A DNA stretch of 64,000 nt from [Bacteroides] pectinophilus. GTDB lineage: Bacteria; Bacillota; Clostridia; Lachnospirales; Lachnospiraceae. Below the pieces are notes generated by a model. It was not told the DNA's origin. It searched no databases and worked only from the letters and a program-made list of their open reading frames with translations. Made by a program: the position numbers and the translations under genes. Shown one piece after another: positions 44,046 through 51,433 of the stretch (positions are counted from its first letter, which is position 1; each line of letters begins with the position of its first letter). The stretch lies in contig CP102260.1 of NCBI GenBank assembly GCA_025146925.1, positions 1,973,389-2,037,388 on the forward strand. The letters run 5' to 3'.

Positions 44046-44524
44046 TATTTTGCACCGCCTTTCACAAGCAGAAGCTCCATTTCATCGTTCTGCTTATCCT
44101 CACCACTGTCAGTGGAGATACGGCTTCTTGCGGACGGGGTCAGTCCGAACTGCTCACAGAACTTATTCATGATCTTCAGATAGGTCTGTGCAATTGACAC
44201 CTGCGGTACCTGCTGCCAGTATCCGCTCGGGGTCTTTACGATGGTCCCGTGCTGTGTAATGAACTCCTCTGCCTCTTTCCATCTCGCATATGCCTGACAG
44301 TATCCTGCGAATGCTGCCATATCGATCTCGGTAAGGATTCCCAGATGCTCCAGCTGTTTTGCCATCCGCTTCCATTCCTTCTTTGCCTCATCCTCAAGCC
44401 ATGCCGGACAGCGCGGGGCCTTTTTCTCAGGCTTTGGTTCGCCCGTATTAAGGCTTCTCTTGCCCGGATTGCCCTCAAGCACCTTTACTGCCGTAGGCTT
44501 TGGTTTTCTTCCTCTCTGTGCCAC
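44045..44524 (-). CDS. Terminase small subunit, P27 family
   Basis: 159 aa. RGRKPKPTAVKVLEGNPGKR and PRCPAWLEDEAKKEWKRMAK are the hallmark start of the P27 (Terminase_4) family that recognises the packaging site. The start is GTG at 44522-44524 after GGAGGTGAGG; the longer frame would run through the hairpin leader. Note that the HNH gene usually beside it is about 7 kb away. Confidence 0.92.
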   Translation of the reverse strand: MAQRGRKPKPTAVKVLEGNPGKRSLNTGEPKPEKKAPRCPAWLEDEAKKEWKRMAKQLEHLGILTEIDMAAFAGYCQAYARWKEAEEFITQHGTIVKTPSGYWQQVPQVSIAQTYLKIMNKFCEQFGLTPSARSRISTDSGEDKQNDEMELLLVKGGAK

Positions 44525-44550
44525 TGTCCTCACCTCCCCGTAAATGGCAT

Positions 44551-44576
44551 AATAAAAAGACCTCCGAAGAGGCCTT
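44551..44576 (-). promoter_or_regulatory. Hairpin/T-run in the leader of the terminase small-subunit gene
   Basis: GGCCTC-TTCG-GAGGTC then TTTTT on the minus strand, about 27 nt before the GTG start. Same arrangement as before the portal and tape measure genes, without the shared GTACCC part. Confidence 0.6.
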
Positions 44577-44595
44577 CCGATTTGTGTGTTTATTC

Positions 44596-44952
44596 TTAAA
44601 GTGTCATTCTGATTGCCGGAATTCTTGCTTTCTTTCCTGTTTTCCAATCCGAGTATGTTGCATTTACCTCTGTAAGCCCTGCCATCCTGATGCCTTCCTT
44701 TTCAAATGCTGCGAGGGTTTCGATCAGGCTTGAAAATGTACTGCTTATCGTAAATTCGCTGATGCCGTTTTCCTTTAAAGCCTTTACAATTTCCGGAATG
44801 TCGTAATCCCAGATGACTCCGTTGAAATCAATGTTATCGTTTCCTGTTTCCTGGCAGTCTCTGTATGCTGCAAACAATGTGCTGTTGATTCCGTAATCCT
44901 TAAGGCTTCCTCCCTCGTTCATGGCTTTTTCAAAAATCTCAATTTTCTTCAT
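44596..44952 (-). CDS. Small phage accessory protein, unknown
   Basis: 118 aa. EIFEKAMNEGGSLKDYGINS, DFNGVIWDYDIPEIVKALKE and SEFTISSTFSSLIETLAAFE suggest a compact alpha/beta protein; I do not recognise the family. The ATG at 44952 follows CGGAGG; the upstream frame is just the translated leader element (copy A), which shows the true start. It is the last gene of the accessory block before terminase. Confidence 0.7.
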   Translation of the reverse strand: MKKIEIFEKAMNEGGSLKDYGINSTLFAAYRDCQETGNDNIDFNGVIWDYDIPEIVKALKENGISEFTISSTFSSLIETLAAFEKEGIRMAGLTEVNATYSDWKTGKKARIPAIRMTL

Positions 44953-44980
44953 GGTCTTGTACCTCCGCTTTTTTCTTTGT

Positions 44981-45033
44981 TTTCCCTTTCGGTAGGTACA
45001 TATTCGCTCTAAACGCTGATTATATCCAGTCAT
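44981..45033 (-). promoter_or_regulatory. Repeated promoter/leader element, copy A
   Basis: Minus strand TGACTGGATATA, then TTTAGAGCGAATATGTAC and CTACCGAAAGGGAAA. TTTGTGTACATTAT lies just upstream (45039-45054), as in copy B. Confidence 0.62.
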
Positions 45034-45072
45034 TTCAGTGCCATAATGTACACAAAGATAACGGCACTACAC

Positions 45073-45110
45073 TGTGTAAATGTACACAGGCAGGGAACGG
45101 ATTCCCTGCC
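45073..45110 (-). terminator. Strong hairpin and inverted repeat after the 45118-45384 gene
   Basis: A 9-bp GC-rich stem (45089-45097 with 45102-45110) is followed at once by a second inverted repeat, TGTGTA-N4-TACACA (45073-45088). The T-run is absent, so it may be an RNA end-protecting hairpin or operator rather than a classic terminator. Confidence 0.45.
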
Positions 45111-45117
45111 CTTTCTG

Positions 45118-45384
45118 TTATTTTACTTTTGTAAGTGCCCATGCCATTGCATGTCCTGCATCCTCAAACCCTTCTTTTCTTCCGATCCTTGAAATCCTGC
45201 ATTCGCATCTTCCAAGACCTGTCTCTTCCGGTGTTTCAACCAGTTCATAAACTTCTGCAATGCTACCCTTAAAGCAGTGTTCCCAGACTGCAACCGTATA
45301 GTCACCGTAGTCAAGGACTGCTGAATTCATGCATCCGTAAAGCTCCATTCCTAATTTTTCTGCTGTTGTGATCTTTGTTTCCAT
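45118..45384 (-). CDS. Small phage accessory protein, unknown
   Basis: 88 aa. TAEKLGMELYGCMNSAVLDY, YTVAVWEHCFKGSIAEVYEL and CRISRIGRKEGFEDAGHAMA read as a beta-alpha protein with four cysteines but no CxxC pair. The ATG at 45384 follows GGAGGA; the frame upstream is the translated leader (copy B). Function is unknown; it belongs to the group of genes that share the leader element. Confidence 0.7.
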   Translation of the reverse strand: METKITTAEKLGMELYGCMNSAVLDYGDYTVAVWEHCFKGSIAEVYELVETPEETGLGRCECRISRIGRKEGFEDAGHAMAWALTKVK

Positions 45385-45409
45385 CGTATCTTCCTCCGTT
45401 TTCTCTGTT

Positions 45410-45460
45410 TTCCCTTTCGGTAGGTACATATTCGCTCTGAACCGTACATATATCCAGTCA
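45410..45460 (-). promoter_or_regulatory. Repeated promoter/leader element, copy B
   Basis: TGACTGGATATATGTACGG, TTCAGAGCGAATATGTAC and CTACCGAAAGGGAAA on the minus strand; TTTGTGTACATTAT at 45470-45485 upstream. Confidence 0.62.
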
Positions 45461-45508
45461 TTTAAGCATTATAATGTACACAAAGATCTGTGGAAGAAAT
45501 TGTGGATT

Positions 45509-45706
45509 TTACCGCTGCGACCTGTGGATGGCTTCAAGGATCTGTTCCTGTTCCTCTGCCCCAACACCAATACTCTCAAGCGCCTCACGTGTCCCACAGT
45601 CTGGGCAGATAAGCGTTCTGCCGTCTGCCCTTGAAAGAGCGGGTGTCCTTCCGTAGGAAGCCCCGCAGCGGGGGCATATCCGTATGTGCAGTGTTTCACT
45701 CTTCAT
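45509..45706 (-). CDS. Small zinc-ribbon protein
   Basis: 65 aa. Two CxxC knuckles (ICPRCGASY and ICPDCGTRE, about residues 11-38) form a zinc ribbon; the C-terminal half is an acidic helix (EEQEQILEAIHRSQR). It overlaps the cyclotransferase gene by 11 nt. Such proteins may bind nucleic acid or protein; no specific role is visible. Confidence 0.75.
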   Translation of the reverse strand: MKSETLHIRICPRCGASYGRTPALSRADGRTLICPDCGTREALESIGVGAEEQEQILEAIHRSQR

Positions 45707-46166
45707 GTCCTGCTACCTCCACTGCTTTTATCTGTGCCTCGGAAAGGTAATGCTCGTCAAAGCCAAAGCTGATGTACCCCTGAAGGCATGTGCTGACATA
45801 CGAAAGGGAAGGTACTCCTATCTTCCGTTCTTCATGCATGATGTACACAAAGCACTTCCTTCTGCGTATCTTCCCCGTGCGGATGCCCCTGATATCAAGT
45901 TCCATTTCTTTTTTGTAATAAAACACCGGATATCCTTCGTAGCGGTCAAGTGCCGTCTCATCCGATTCCGTGACTTCCCATACCGCCACTGGAACCTCAC
46001 CGCCTTCCTTTGGTTCAATGGTAAGATAGGCTCCTGTACGGCTTCCTTTAAAGAGAAGCTCATAATCGTTTATGACTGCAGTTCCGATCACCCTTGCGTG
46101 AGGGCATCGTATCCGCATCTGTCTGATGTTCAGGTTGCTGCCATAAGCAATGTAATATCTTTTCAT
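45696..46166 (-). CDS. Gamma-glutamylcyclotransferase-like (AIG2/GGCT) enzyme
   Basis: 156 aa. The N-terminal YYIAYGSNLN is the substrate-binding YGSN loop, and ETALDRYEGYPVFYYKKEME carries the catalytic Glu region (LDRYEGYP) of the GGCT family, which releases pyroglutamate from gamma-glutamyl groups. It stands 94 bp downstream of an amidoligase-like gene. Published comparative work on amidoligases noted the recurrent pairing of these two families in phages; together they could add and remove gamma-glutamyl-type links on a protein or small molecule. Confidence 0.88.
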   Translation of the reverse strand: MKRYYIAYGSNLNIRQMRIRCPHARVIGTAVINDYELLFKGSRTGAYLTIEPKEGGEVPVAVWEVTESDETALDRYEGYPVFYYKKEMELDIRGIRTGKIRRRKCFVYIMHEERKIGVPSLSYVSTCLQGYISFGFDEHYLSEAQIKAVEVAGHEE

Positions 46167-46202
46167 AATGTTTCCATCCTTTCTGAAGGGAACACCCTTC
46201 TA

Positions 46203-46243
46203 CCACCTTAAGACCGCTCATGGCGGTCAGTGCTCCAAGGTGG
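46203..46243 (-). other. Two-part RNA hairpin between amidoligase and cyclotransferase genes
   Basis: CCACCTT (outer, 46237-46243) pairs with AAGGTGG (46203-46209) and inside it GACCGC-CATGA-GCGGTC (46212-46228) pairs. No T-run follows, so it is more likely a processing or stability element than a terminator. Confidence 0.5.
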
Positions 46244-46259
46244 CAGGAGGCTGTTCTCT

Positions 46260-47207
46260 TCAAGCAGCCCTTCCGCTTCTGAAAGCAGTATCTCCTGCAA
46301 GTCTCTTTGTAAGGATTTCCCTTGCAGTTTTAAATTCGTCCCCAATGAATCCGAGTCTCAAAAGCCATGTCCGCATTGCGTATTTCGGATTTTCCGTCTG
46401 CTGCGGTTTCGGGCTTGCCGTCCTTACTTCCTTTGCCATCTGGCTTAAGGCAAGGCAAAGCTGGATGTAGCTCTTCAGCTGTCCCGCATGCAGTCCGTTC
46501 AGCTTTCCGTCAGCCGGGGCATCAAATTGGAAAAGTCTGAACTCGACCGTTCCCTTTGTGAATGTTGCATGGTAGTTTAACATATGATATCGGCTGTCAT
46601 TGTAATGATGGTCTCTTCCGTAGCTTGCGCCGTTTGCCGTGTACCAGATGTCTGCAAGGGCTGCCATCGTTTTCGGTTTCTTTTTATTGAGTTCCTTAAG
46701 GAATCTTGGGTCTACCGTTTTGCAGTAGCGGTTCATCCGCCAGCTGTTGAGGTTTAAGGCATCCGCTAAAAGATTCTCGTGTCCCGCCATGATGTTTGCA
46801 AGGTTTCGTAAAGTCTGCGGTGTGTGTCCCTTTGCTCCGATGTGGATGTGGACTCCGCATCCCCTTGTTGCATCACTCTTGGCTTCCGCATGTCTGAGCT
46901 TTCTTATCAGTTCCTGAAGAAGTTCAATGTCTTCGTAGTGAAGGATCGGTGTGACCAGCTCGCATTTTTTATCATCTGGTCCCGCAATGCTGACGTCCTT
47001 CTGGAATTTCCATTCCCTTCCGCTCGCATCCCATGCTGACCATGTATAATATCCGTTTCTGGAAGCCGTATTTTCAAATCTTCCTGTTCCGAAGAATGCT
47101 GCTGCAAGTTCTGCTGCCTTATCCCTTCGGATGTTATTCATCTCAACCTCGACCCCGATGGTCTGTTTCTTCATTTCCTCGATCTGCTTTGTAATCCTTT
47201 CGTTCAT
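46260..47207 (-). CDS. Amidoligase family protein (COOH-NH2 ligase superfamily)
   Basis: 315 aa. IGVEVEMNNIRRDKAAELAA, WKFQKDVSIAGPDDKKCELV, CGVHIHIGAKGHTPQTLRNL, RYHMLNYHATFTKGTVEFRL are the conserved blocks (metal-binding GVEVE/E, GVHIH, and EFRLF) of the Amidoligase_2 family, glutamine-synthetase-like enzymes thought to form amide or peptide bonds with ATP. The last 45 residues (MRTWLLRLGFIGDEFKTARE ... GDTAFRSG) match the end of the protein at 47545-48327. The ATG at 47207 follows CGGAGG; the frame before it is the translated leader (copy C). With the adjacent cyclotransferase it forms a predicted tagging system; the substrate is unknown. Confidence 0.9.
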   Translation of the reverse strand: MNERITKQIEEMKKQTIGVEVEMNNIRRDKAAELAAAFFGTGRFENTASRNGYYTWSAWDASGREWKFQKDVSIAGPDDKKCELVTPILHYEDIELLQELIRKLRHAEAKSDATRGCGVHIHIGAKGHTPQTLRNLANIMAGHENLLADALNLNSWRMNRYCKTVDPRFLKELNKKKPKTMAALADIWYTANGASYGRDHHYNDSRYHMLNYHATFTKGTVEFRLFQFDAPADGKLNGLHAGQLKSYIQLCLALSQMAKEVRTASPKPQQTENPKYAMRTWLLRLGFIGDEFKTAREILTKRLAGDTAFRSGRAA

Positions 47208-47230
47208 GGCTTGTACCTCCGTTTGTTTTC

Positions 47231-47280
47231 TTCCCTTTCGGTAGGTACATATTCGCTCTAAAACACACATATATCCAGTT
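47231..47280 (-). promoter_or_regulatory. Repeated promoter/leader element, copy C
   Basis: TAACTGGATATATGTGTG, TTTTAGAGCGAATATGTAC and CTACCGAAAGGGAAG on the minus strand, ending near the amidoligase ribosome site. Confidence 0.62.
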
Positions 47281-47329
47281 ATATATGAGCCATAAACTGC
47301 ACAAACATCGGCCGGAAAAACTGTGTATA

Positions 47330-47557
47330 TTATGACTGTATTTTACGCCATTCATCTACTCCGTAGATCATCGCAAGAGAGCCGTGTCCGTCCCATACCG
47401 TGTGGAGCTGTCCTGCATCATCCACAAACTCCACCGTTCCGATGGTCCCTGACGGGATCTTTCGGTAGGGATCATCAAGGCGGATAAGCTCCACCCTGGT
47501 TCCCGAAGGATATTCCTTCCTCAGTCTCTCAAGTGTCTGTCTGCTTACTCCGAACAT
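47330..47557 (-). CDS. DUF4314 protein
   Basis: 75 aa. YPSGTRVELIRLDDPYRKIP and SGTIGTVEFVDDAGQLHTVW match the small SH3-like DUF4314 family common in clostridial mobile elements; function unknown. The ATG at 47557 follows AAAGGGGGG. It overlaps the preceding gene by 13 nt and precedes the amidoligase. Confidence 0.85.
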   Translation of the reverse strand: MFGVSRQTLERLRKEYPSGTRVELIRLDDPYRKIPSGTIGTVEFVDDAGQLHTVWDGHGSLAMIYGVDEWRKIQS

Positions 47558-48327
47558 ACCGTTGCCCCCCTTTCTGCCTTGCGGTTGGCTTTCCACTTTT
47601 CCGCATCTTCCGGAGTCCGGAATGCCGTATGGCCTTTCAGCCCCTTAAGGAAGAAGGATCTTGTTTCCTTTCCTTCGCTCCCGCCAAATCCGATGGATAC
47701 CAGCCATGCCCTCATGTAATATTTTTCATTCTCTTCAATGGTCTGTTTCGGATTCACACGTTTCTGTTCCGATGCTTTCTTTACAATTGCCGATGCAAGT
47801 CTGCAGTATTCCATCATGTTATCGGTATGCGGAAATCCCGTGAACTCAATGATCCCGTCTGCAAAGGTGACACCGCTGCATCCGCCCTGTTCCGTAATGA
47901 ACCCTGCTGCCGTCTCCGTATCTTCGAAAGTTCTTTCGGCCAGGGCATTTATAAGGCTGTCTGCTATGGAAATGCACTCCCTGCCGACTGCCCTGTTGAT
48001 AAGGTACTGTTTGGAATGCATCATATTTATCAGGTTGATGATGCTCTGTGGTGTCATGCTGCCGATTGGTATTTTGATCTCCGCTTCTGGTTCTTCCGTC
48101 TGTGTTTCCTGTGTCTCTTCTGCCACATCATTCTGGAAAAGCACTCTTCTCACCTCGTCTTCCATGCTGTCATCTTCAAGTATGACCTTTGCATCCCTGT
48201 CCACCGTGATGCTTCCGATGCGGTATGCAAAGGATGGCGGTCCAAGGTATTCTGACCTCTGTCCGAAATGTCCGGATAAGGCTTTTACTAATTCTTTCCT
48301 GTTCTCAGCGTTTGTAATAATTTCCAT
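47545..48327 (-). CDS. Amidoligase-associated protein with shared C-terminal module
   Basis: 260 aa, no named family recognised. The central part (IPIGSMTPQSIINLINMMHS, RAVGRECISIADSLINALAE, GCSGVTFADGIIEFTGFPHT, DNMMEYCRLASAIVKKASEQ) follows the order of the amidoligase core (TPQTLRNLANIMAG, GTVEFRLFQF, SYIQLCLALSQMAKE) but lacks its GVEVE and GVHIH catalytic blocks. The end (MRAWLVSIGFGGSEGKETRS, LKGHTAFRTPEDAEKWKA) clearly matches the amidoligase C-terminus. It may be a degenerate amidoligase acting as partner subunit. The ATG at 48327 follows GGAG; upstream is leader copy D. Confidence 0.72.
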   Translation of the reverse strand: MEIITNAENRKELVKALSGHFGQRSEYLGPPSFAYRIGSITVDRDAKVILEDDSMEDEVRRVLFQNDVAEETQETQTEEPEAEIKIPIGSMTPQSIINLINMMHSKQYLINRAVGRECISIADSLINALAERTFEDTETAAGFITEQGGCSGVTFADGIIEFTGFPHTDNMMEYCRLASAIVKKASEQKRVNPKQTIEENEKYYMRAWLVSIGFGGSEGKETRSFFLKGLKGHTAFRTPEDAEKWKANRKAERGATVCSE

Positions 48328-48339
48328 TCTATTGATCTC

Positions 48340-48391
48340 CTTTCCTTTTGGTAGTACCATATATCACTCTGAATGCCCGTATAGTCAAGCA
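48340..48391 (-). promoter_or_regulatory. Repeated promoter/leader element, copy D
   Basis: TTGACTATACGGGCA, TTCAGAGTGATATATGG and ACTACCAAAAGGAAAGGAG. In this copy TTGACT and GATATA are 17 bp apart, so the element can be read as a sigma-A promoter followed by a conserved leader. Confidence 0.65.
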
Positions 48392-48423
48392 GATAATGGT
48401 ACTTTCCAAAAGAAAATGTAATG

Positions 48424-49692
48424 TCAGCTCCTGGACTCTGGAAGCGACATTGCAACCGCATAAGCGACCGTTGCGGTGACTGCATTTCCGGCCTGTTTAT
48501 AAAGCTGTGCATCGGAGTTGACGGCAGAGGCACGGTCAAAAAGCTCATCAGAAAATCCCTGTAAACGGAAGCACTCCCTCGGAGTCAGCCGTCTGATGCG
48601 GCCGCCCCTCATGAGCGTTCCCATCTGCCCGGAACAGTCCAATGTCTGGGAGCATCCTTTTCCGACCCTTCCCCTTCTTGTCTCACTGTCCGGGTAGGCA
48701 AGGTTGATACCGTCCCCTTCCCGTGCCACTTCATATCCTGCCTTTGTAGCATTTTTTACTTTGACGGAATCCACCTTTTCACAGACATACACACCGTGCC
48801 TGTCCTGAGAGGTCAGGGTGAACATCGGCTCTCCGTCCTCTTTCATCCTTCTTCCGTTCTGCCGTTTCTCCATCCGCTCCGGTGTAAGCACCGGGTGGAC
48901 TTCCAACACGGCTGAGTTCATGGCGGTATGGTTGGTCATCCCGGCTGTGTACCTCGCTGTCAGGCATCTTGCCGTATCCGTGATCTTCGGATCATGGTTG
49001 CTCTGGTCGATGAAGTAAAGACCCGTCTTGGCCCCGACACCGCCCGCATTCCCCACAAGGGTTGCGGAAATGCCGTCCGTCCCATAAACACGGTAGCCCT
49101 GCATACCTCCTATAAGCTGGTTAAGAGCTGCTGCGTTTTCTCCGGTGAGAGGTAATATTTCTCGTCTACCTCTGCTTCTAAGATTTGCGATAATGAACAC
49201 ACGCTCACGGTTCTGCGGGACTCCGAAGTTTTTGGAGTTAAGCACCTGCCACCGACAGTCATACCCTGCTTCGTCCATTTCAGACAGAACTGAGGCAAAA
49301 TCGAATCCTGCATTGATCGATAACAGGTTCTTAACGTTCTCAACAAGTAGGTATGAGGGTTTAGCACTTTCCTCTTTGCCTTTGAGGAGGTCAATAATGT
49401 TGTAATATATTCCACTTCTTTTTCCGACCAGTCCCCGCTGTTTTCCGGCAACGGAGATGTCCTGGCATGGGAATCCGAAGCACCAGATGTCTGCATAAGG
49501 GACATCTTCGGGTTTGAGTTTTGTGACATCATGAGCTTTCCACTCTCCTTCCGTATCATACATTGCCTCATATGAGGCTCTTGCAAATTTATCATATTCA
49601 CAGTACCCGATGCATTTATGACCGGCAGTTTCAAGACCGAGCCTGAAGCCGCCGATGCCGGAACATAGATCAAGGAAGGTCATCTGTTTCAT
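48424..49692 (-). CDS. DNA (cytosine-5) methyltransferase
   Basis: 422 aa. Motif I LDLCSGIGGFRLGLETAG, motif IV GFPCQDISVAGKQRGLVG (catalytic PCQ), motif VI ENVKNLL, motif VIII QNRERVFI and motif X QAGNAVTATVAYAVAMSLPE are all present, so it should be active. The target recognition part (about 230-330) is short; its sequence is unknown. No restriction endonuclease is adjacent, which points to an orphan phage methylase protecting against host restriction. Start ATG follows GGAGGG and overlaps the adenine/cytosine methylase by 23 nt. Confidence 0.95.
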   Translation of the reverse strand: MKQMTFLDLCSGIGGFRLGLETAGHKCIGYCEYDKFARASYEAMYDTEGEWKAHDVTKLKPEDVPYADIWCFGFPCQDISVAGKQRGLVGKRSGIYYNIIDLLKGKEESAKPSYLLVENVKNLLSINAGFDFASVLSEMDEAGYDCRWQVLNSKNFGVPQNRERVFIIANLRSRGRREILPLTGENAAALNQLIGGMQGYRVYGTDGISATLVGNAGGVGAKTGLYFIDQSNHDPKITDTARCLTARYTAGMTNHTAMNSAVLEVHPVLTPERMEKRQNGRRMKEDGEPMFTLTSQDRHGVYVCEKVDSVKVKNATKAGYEVAREGDGINLAYPDSETRRGRVGKGCSQTLDCSGQMGTLMRGGRIRRLTPRECFRLQGFSDELFDRASAVNSDAQLYKQAGNAVTATVAYAVAMSLPESRS

Positions 49693-50926
49693 TATACTGC
49701 CCTCCCCTGCATAATTGCTGATATGAAATTTTCATATCGTCACGGATGACAAATACATCCGCATCCGAACCGCACTGTTCAATGTAGCGGTTTACGATCA
49801 CATCCACAAACTTCTCATCCAGTTCGATGCCGTAGCAGATACGGTGTGTCTGCTCACAGGCGATCAGCGTAGAGCCGGAACCAAGGAACGGATCAAGCAC
49901 GATGCAGTTGCTCATGCAGGAGTTCTGGATTGGATATGCCATAAGCGCCACAGGCTTCATGGTCGGATGGTCCTTGCTTGCCTTCGGACGGTCATATTCC
50001 CAGATGGTGGTCTGCTTCCTGTCGGAATACCACTGGTGCTTCCCGCCTTTCTTCCATCCGAACAGACACGGCTCGTGCTGCCACTGGTACGGGCTTCTTC
50101 CAAGAACCAGTGCGTTCTTCTTCCAGATGCAGCACCCGGAAAGGTAAAATCCGGCATCCTTGAATGCCTTTCTGAAATTCAGCCCCTCTGTATCCGCATG
50201 GAATACATAAATGGAAGCATCCTGTTCCATTGACTGCTCCATATTTACAAATGCAGCAAACAGGAACTTATAGAAATCCTCATCCGGCATGTTGTCGTTT
50301 TTGATCTTACCGGCCGTCTCCTCAACATTTACATTGTATGGCGGATCCGTCAGGACAAGATTTGCCTTCTGTCCATCCATCAGCTTATCGTAAGTCTCCG
50401 GCAGAATGGAATCACCGCAGATGACACGGTGCTTCCCAAGCAGCCATACATCTCCTGTCTTTGCCACGGTCGGTTTTGCAAGCTCCGCTTCCACATCAAA
50501 ATCATCCTCCGTGATCTTCTTATCATGCACGGAATTAAAAAGCTGTTCGATCTCCGGCGGTTCAAAACCCGTAATGCCGACATCGAAATCCGAATCCTCA
50601 AGGTCTTTGATAAGGTCAGCCAGGAGTTCCTTGTTCCATTCGCCCGTAATTTTATTAAGGGCAACATTGAGTGCCTTTTCCTTGGTCTTGTCAATATCGA
50701 CCACGATACACTCCACTTCCGTGTACCCGAGGTCTGCAAGGACCGTGGCTCTCTGGTGTCCTCCGATAATGGTCATGTCTGAGTTGATAATGATCGGCTC
50801 GACATAACCAAACTCTTTAATGGAGTTCTTGATTTTTTCATATTCCTTATCACCCGGTTTTAACTTCTTCCTCGGATTATAGGAAGCCGGGATAAGGTCT
50901 GCTATTTTATAACTCTGAAACTGCAT
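49670..50926 (-). CDS. DNA methyltransferase (N6-adenine/N4-cytosine, beta class) with ParB-like N-terminus
   Basis: 418 aa. Residues about 1-110 form a ParB/Srx domain (SYKIADLIPASYNPRKKLKP, GGHQRATVLADLGYTEVEC). The methylase part has the catalytic NLVLTDPPYNVNVEETAG (motif IV) before the SAM site VLDPFLGSGSTLIACEQTHR, the order of the beta class. The insertion between these is the recognition region. It overlaps neighbours on both sides (23 and 20 nt). Common in clostridial phages and mobile elements; probably shields phage DNA from restriction. Confidence 0.93.
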   Translation of the reverse strand: MQFQSYKIADLIPASYNPRKKLKPGDKEYEKIKNSIKEFGYVEPIIINSDMTIIGGHQRATVLADLGYTEVECIVVDIDKTKEKALNVALNKITGEWNKELLADLIKDLEDSDFDVGITGFEPPEIEQLFNSVHDKKITEDDFDVEAELAKPTVAKTGDVWLLGKHRVICGDSILPETYDKLMDGQKANLVLTDPPYNVNVEETAGKIKNDNMPDEDFYKFLFAAFVNMEQSMEQDASIYVFHADTEGLNFRKAFKDAGFYLSGCCIWKKNALVLGRSPYQWQHEPCLFGWKKGGKHQWYSDRKQTTIWEYDRPKASKDHPTMKPVALMAYPIQNSCMSNCIVLDPFLGSGSTLIACEQTHRICYGIELDEKFVDVIVNRYIEQCGSDADVFVIRDDMKISYQQLCRGGQYNETDDLP

Positions 50927-51362
50927 CTTCCATATCCTCCTCTGCTAAAAATCTGTGCCGGAAATAACATTCACGGCCGCAGTATTTTCTGTTCTTGTTT
51001 CCATAGGAAATGAAAGGCTTCCCGCACTGCTCACATACAAGCGTGTAGGAAGCCTTCTCGCTTTTCTTCACTGCTTCCGGGTGTGCCTTCCACCATTCCC
51101 TTCTGCATTTTTCACAGCAGAACCTTCTCGGTCTGCCTGTCTTCGGCTGCGTGATCGGATTACCGCAGAAGTGGCACACCTCTTTACCGTCCACCATGAG
51201 TTTCATATTTTTTGAAACCACCGTGGCGTATCCGGCAAGGTTATGTCTCTTGCAGTAATTCCTTACGATGTCACGGGACAGTCCGATTGCCATTCCTATG
51301 GCTTTATATCCCATCCCCTTCATCCGCATCTCATTGATCTGCTTTGCCTGTGCGTCCGTCAT
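50907..51362 (-). CDS. HTH protein with zinc knuckles
   Basis: 151 aa. An N-terminal helix-turn-helix (MRMKGMGYKAIGMAIGLSRD, about 10-45) is followed by cysteine pairs CHFCGNPI, CCEKCRREWW, CEQCGKPFIS and YCGRECYF, enough for two or three zinc sites. Such proteins are often labelled sigma-70-like in phage genomes, but no sigma regions are visible. The ATG at 51362 follows GGAAGGAGAG-type sequence. It overlaps the ParB-methylase by 20 nt. A DNA-binding regulator of the accessory/packaging block is likely. Confidence 0.8.
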   Translation of the reverse strand: MTDAQAKQINEMRMKGMGYKAIGMAIGLSRDIVRNYCKRHNLAGYATVVSKNMKLMVDGKEVCHFCGNPITQPKTGRPRRFCCEKCRREWWKAHPEAVKKSEKASYTLVCEQCGKPFISYGNKNRKYCGRECYFRHRFLAEEDMEDAVSEL

Positions 51363-51386
51363 CCTTTCCACTCTCCTTCCGGCACA

Positions 51387-51433
51387 CAAAAAAAGACCGG
51401 AAAAACAATGTTTTTACACTGTTTTCCAGTCTT
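51387..51433 (-). terminator. Long hairpin with T-run before the HTH-zinc gene
   Basis: Arms of about 17 nt (51392-51409 and 51417-51433, with two mismatches) then TTTTTTT (51385-51391 area). It separates the HNH/packaging transcript from the methylase block, or attenuates it. Confidence 0.65.

Noticed and set aside
44981-48391. The five leader elements as recombination (att-like) sites for cassette shuffling
   Set aside because: All are in one orientation, end at ribosome sites and contain promoter-like boxes; regulation explains them better, although shuffling was considered because a recombinase gene carries one copy.
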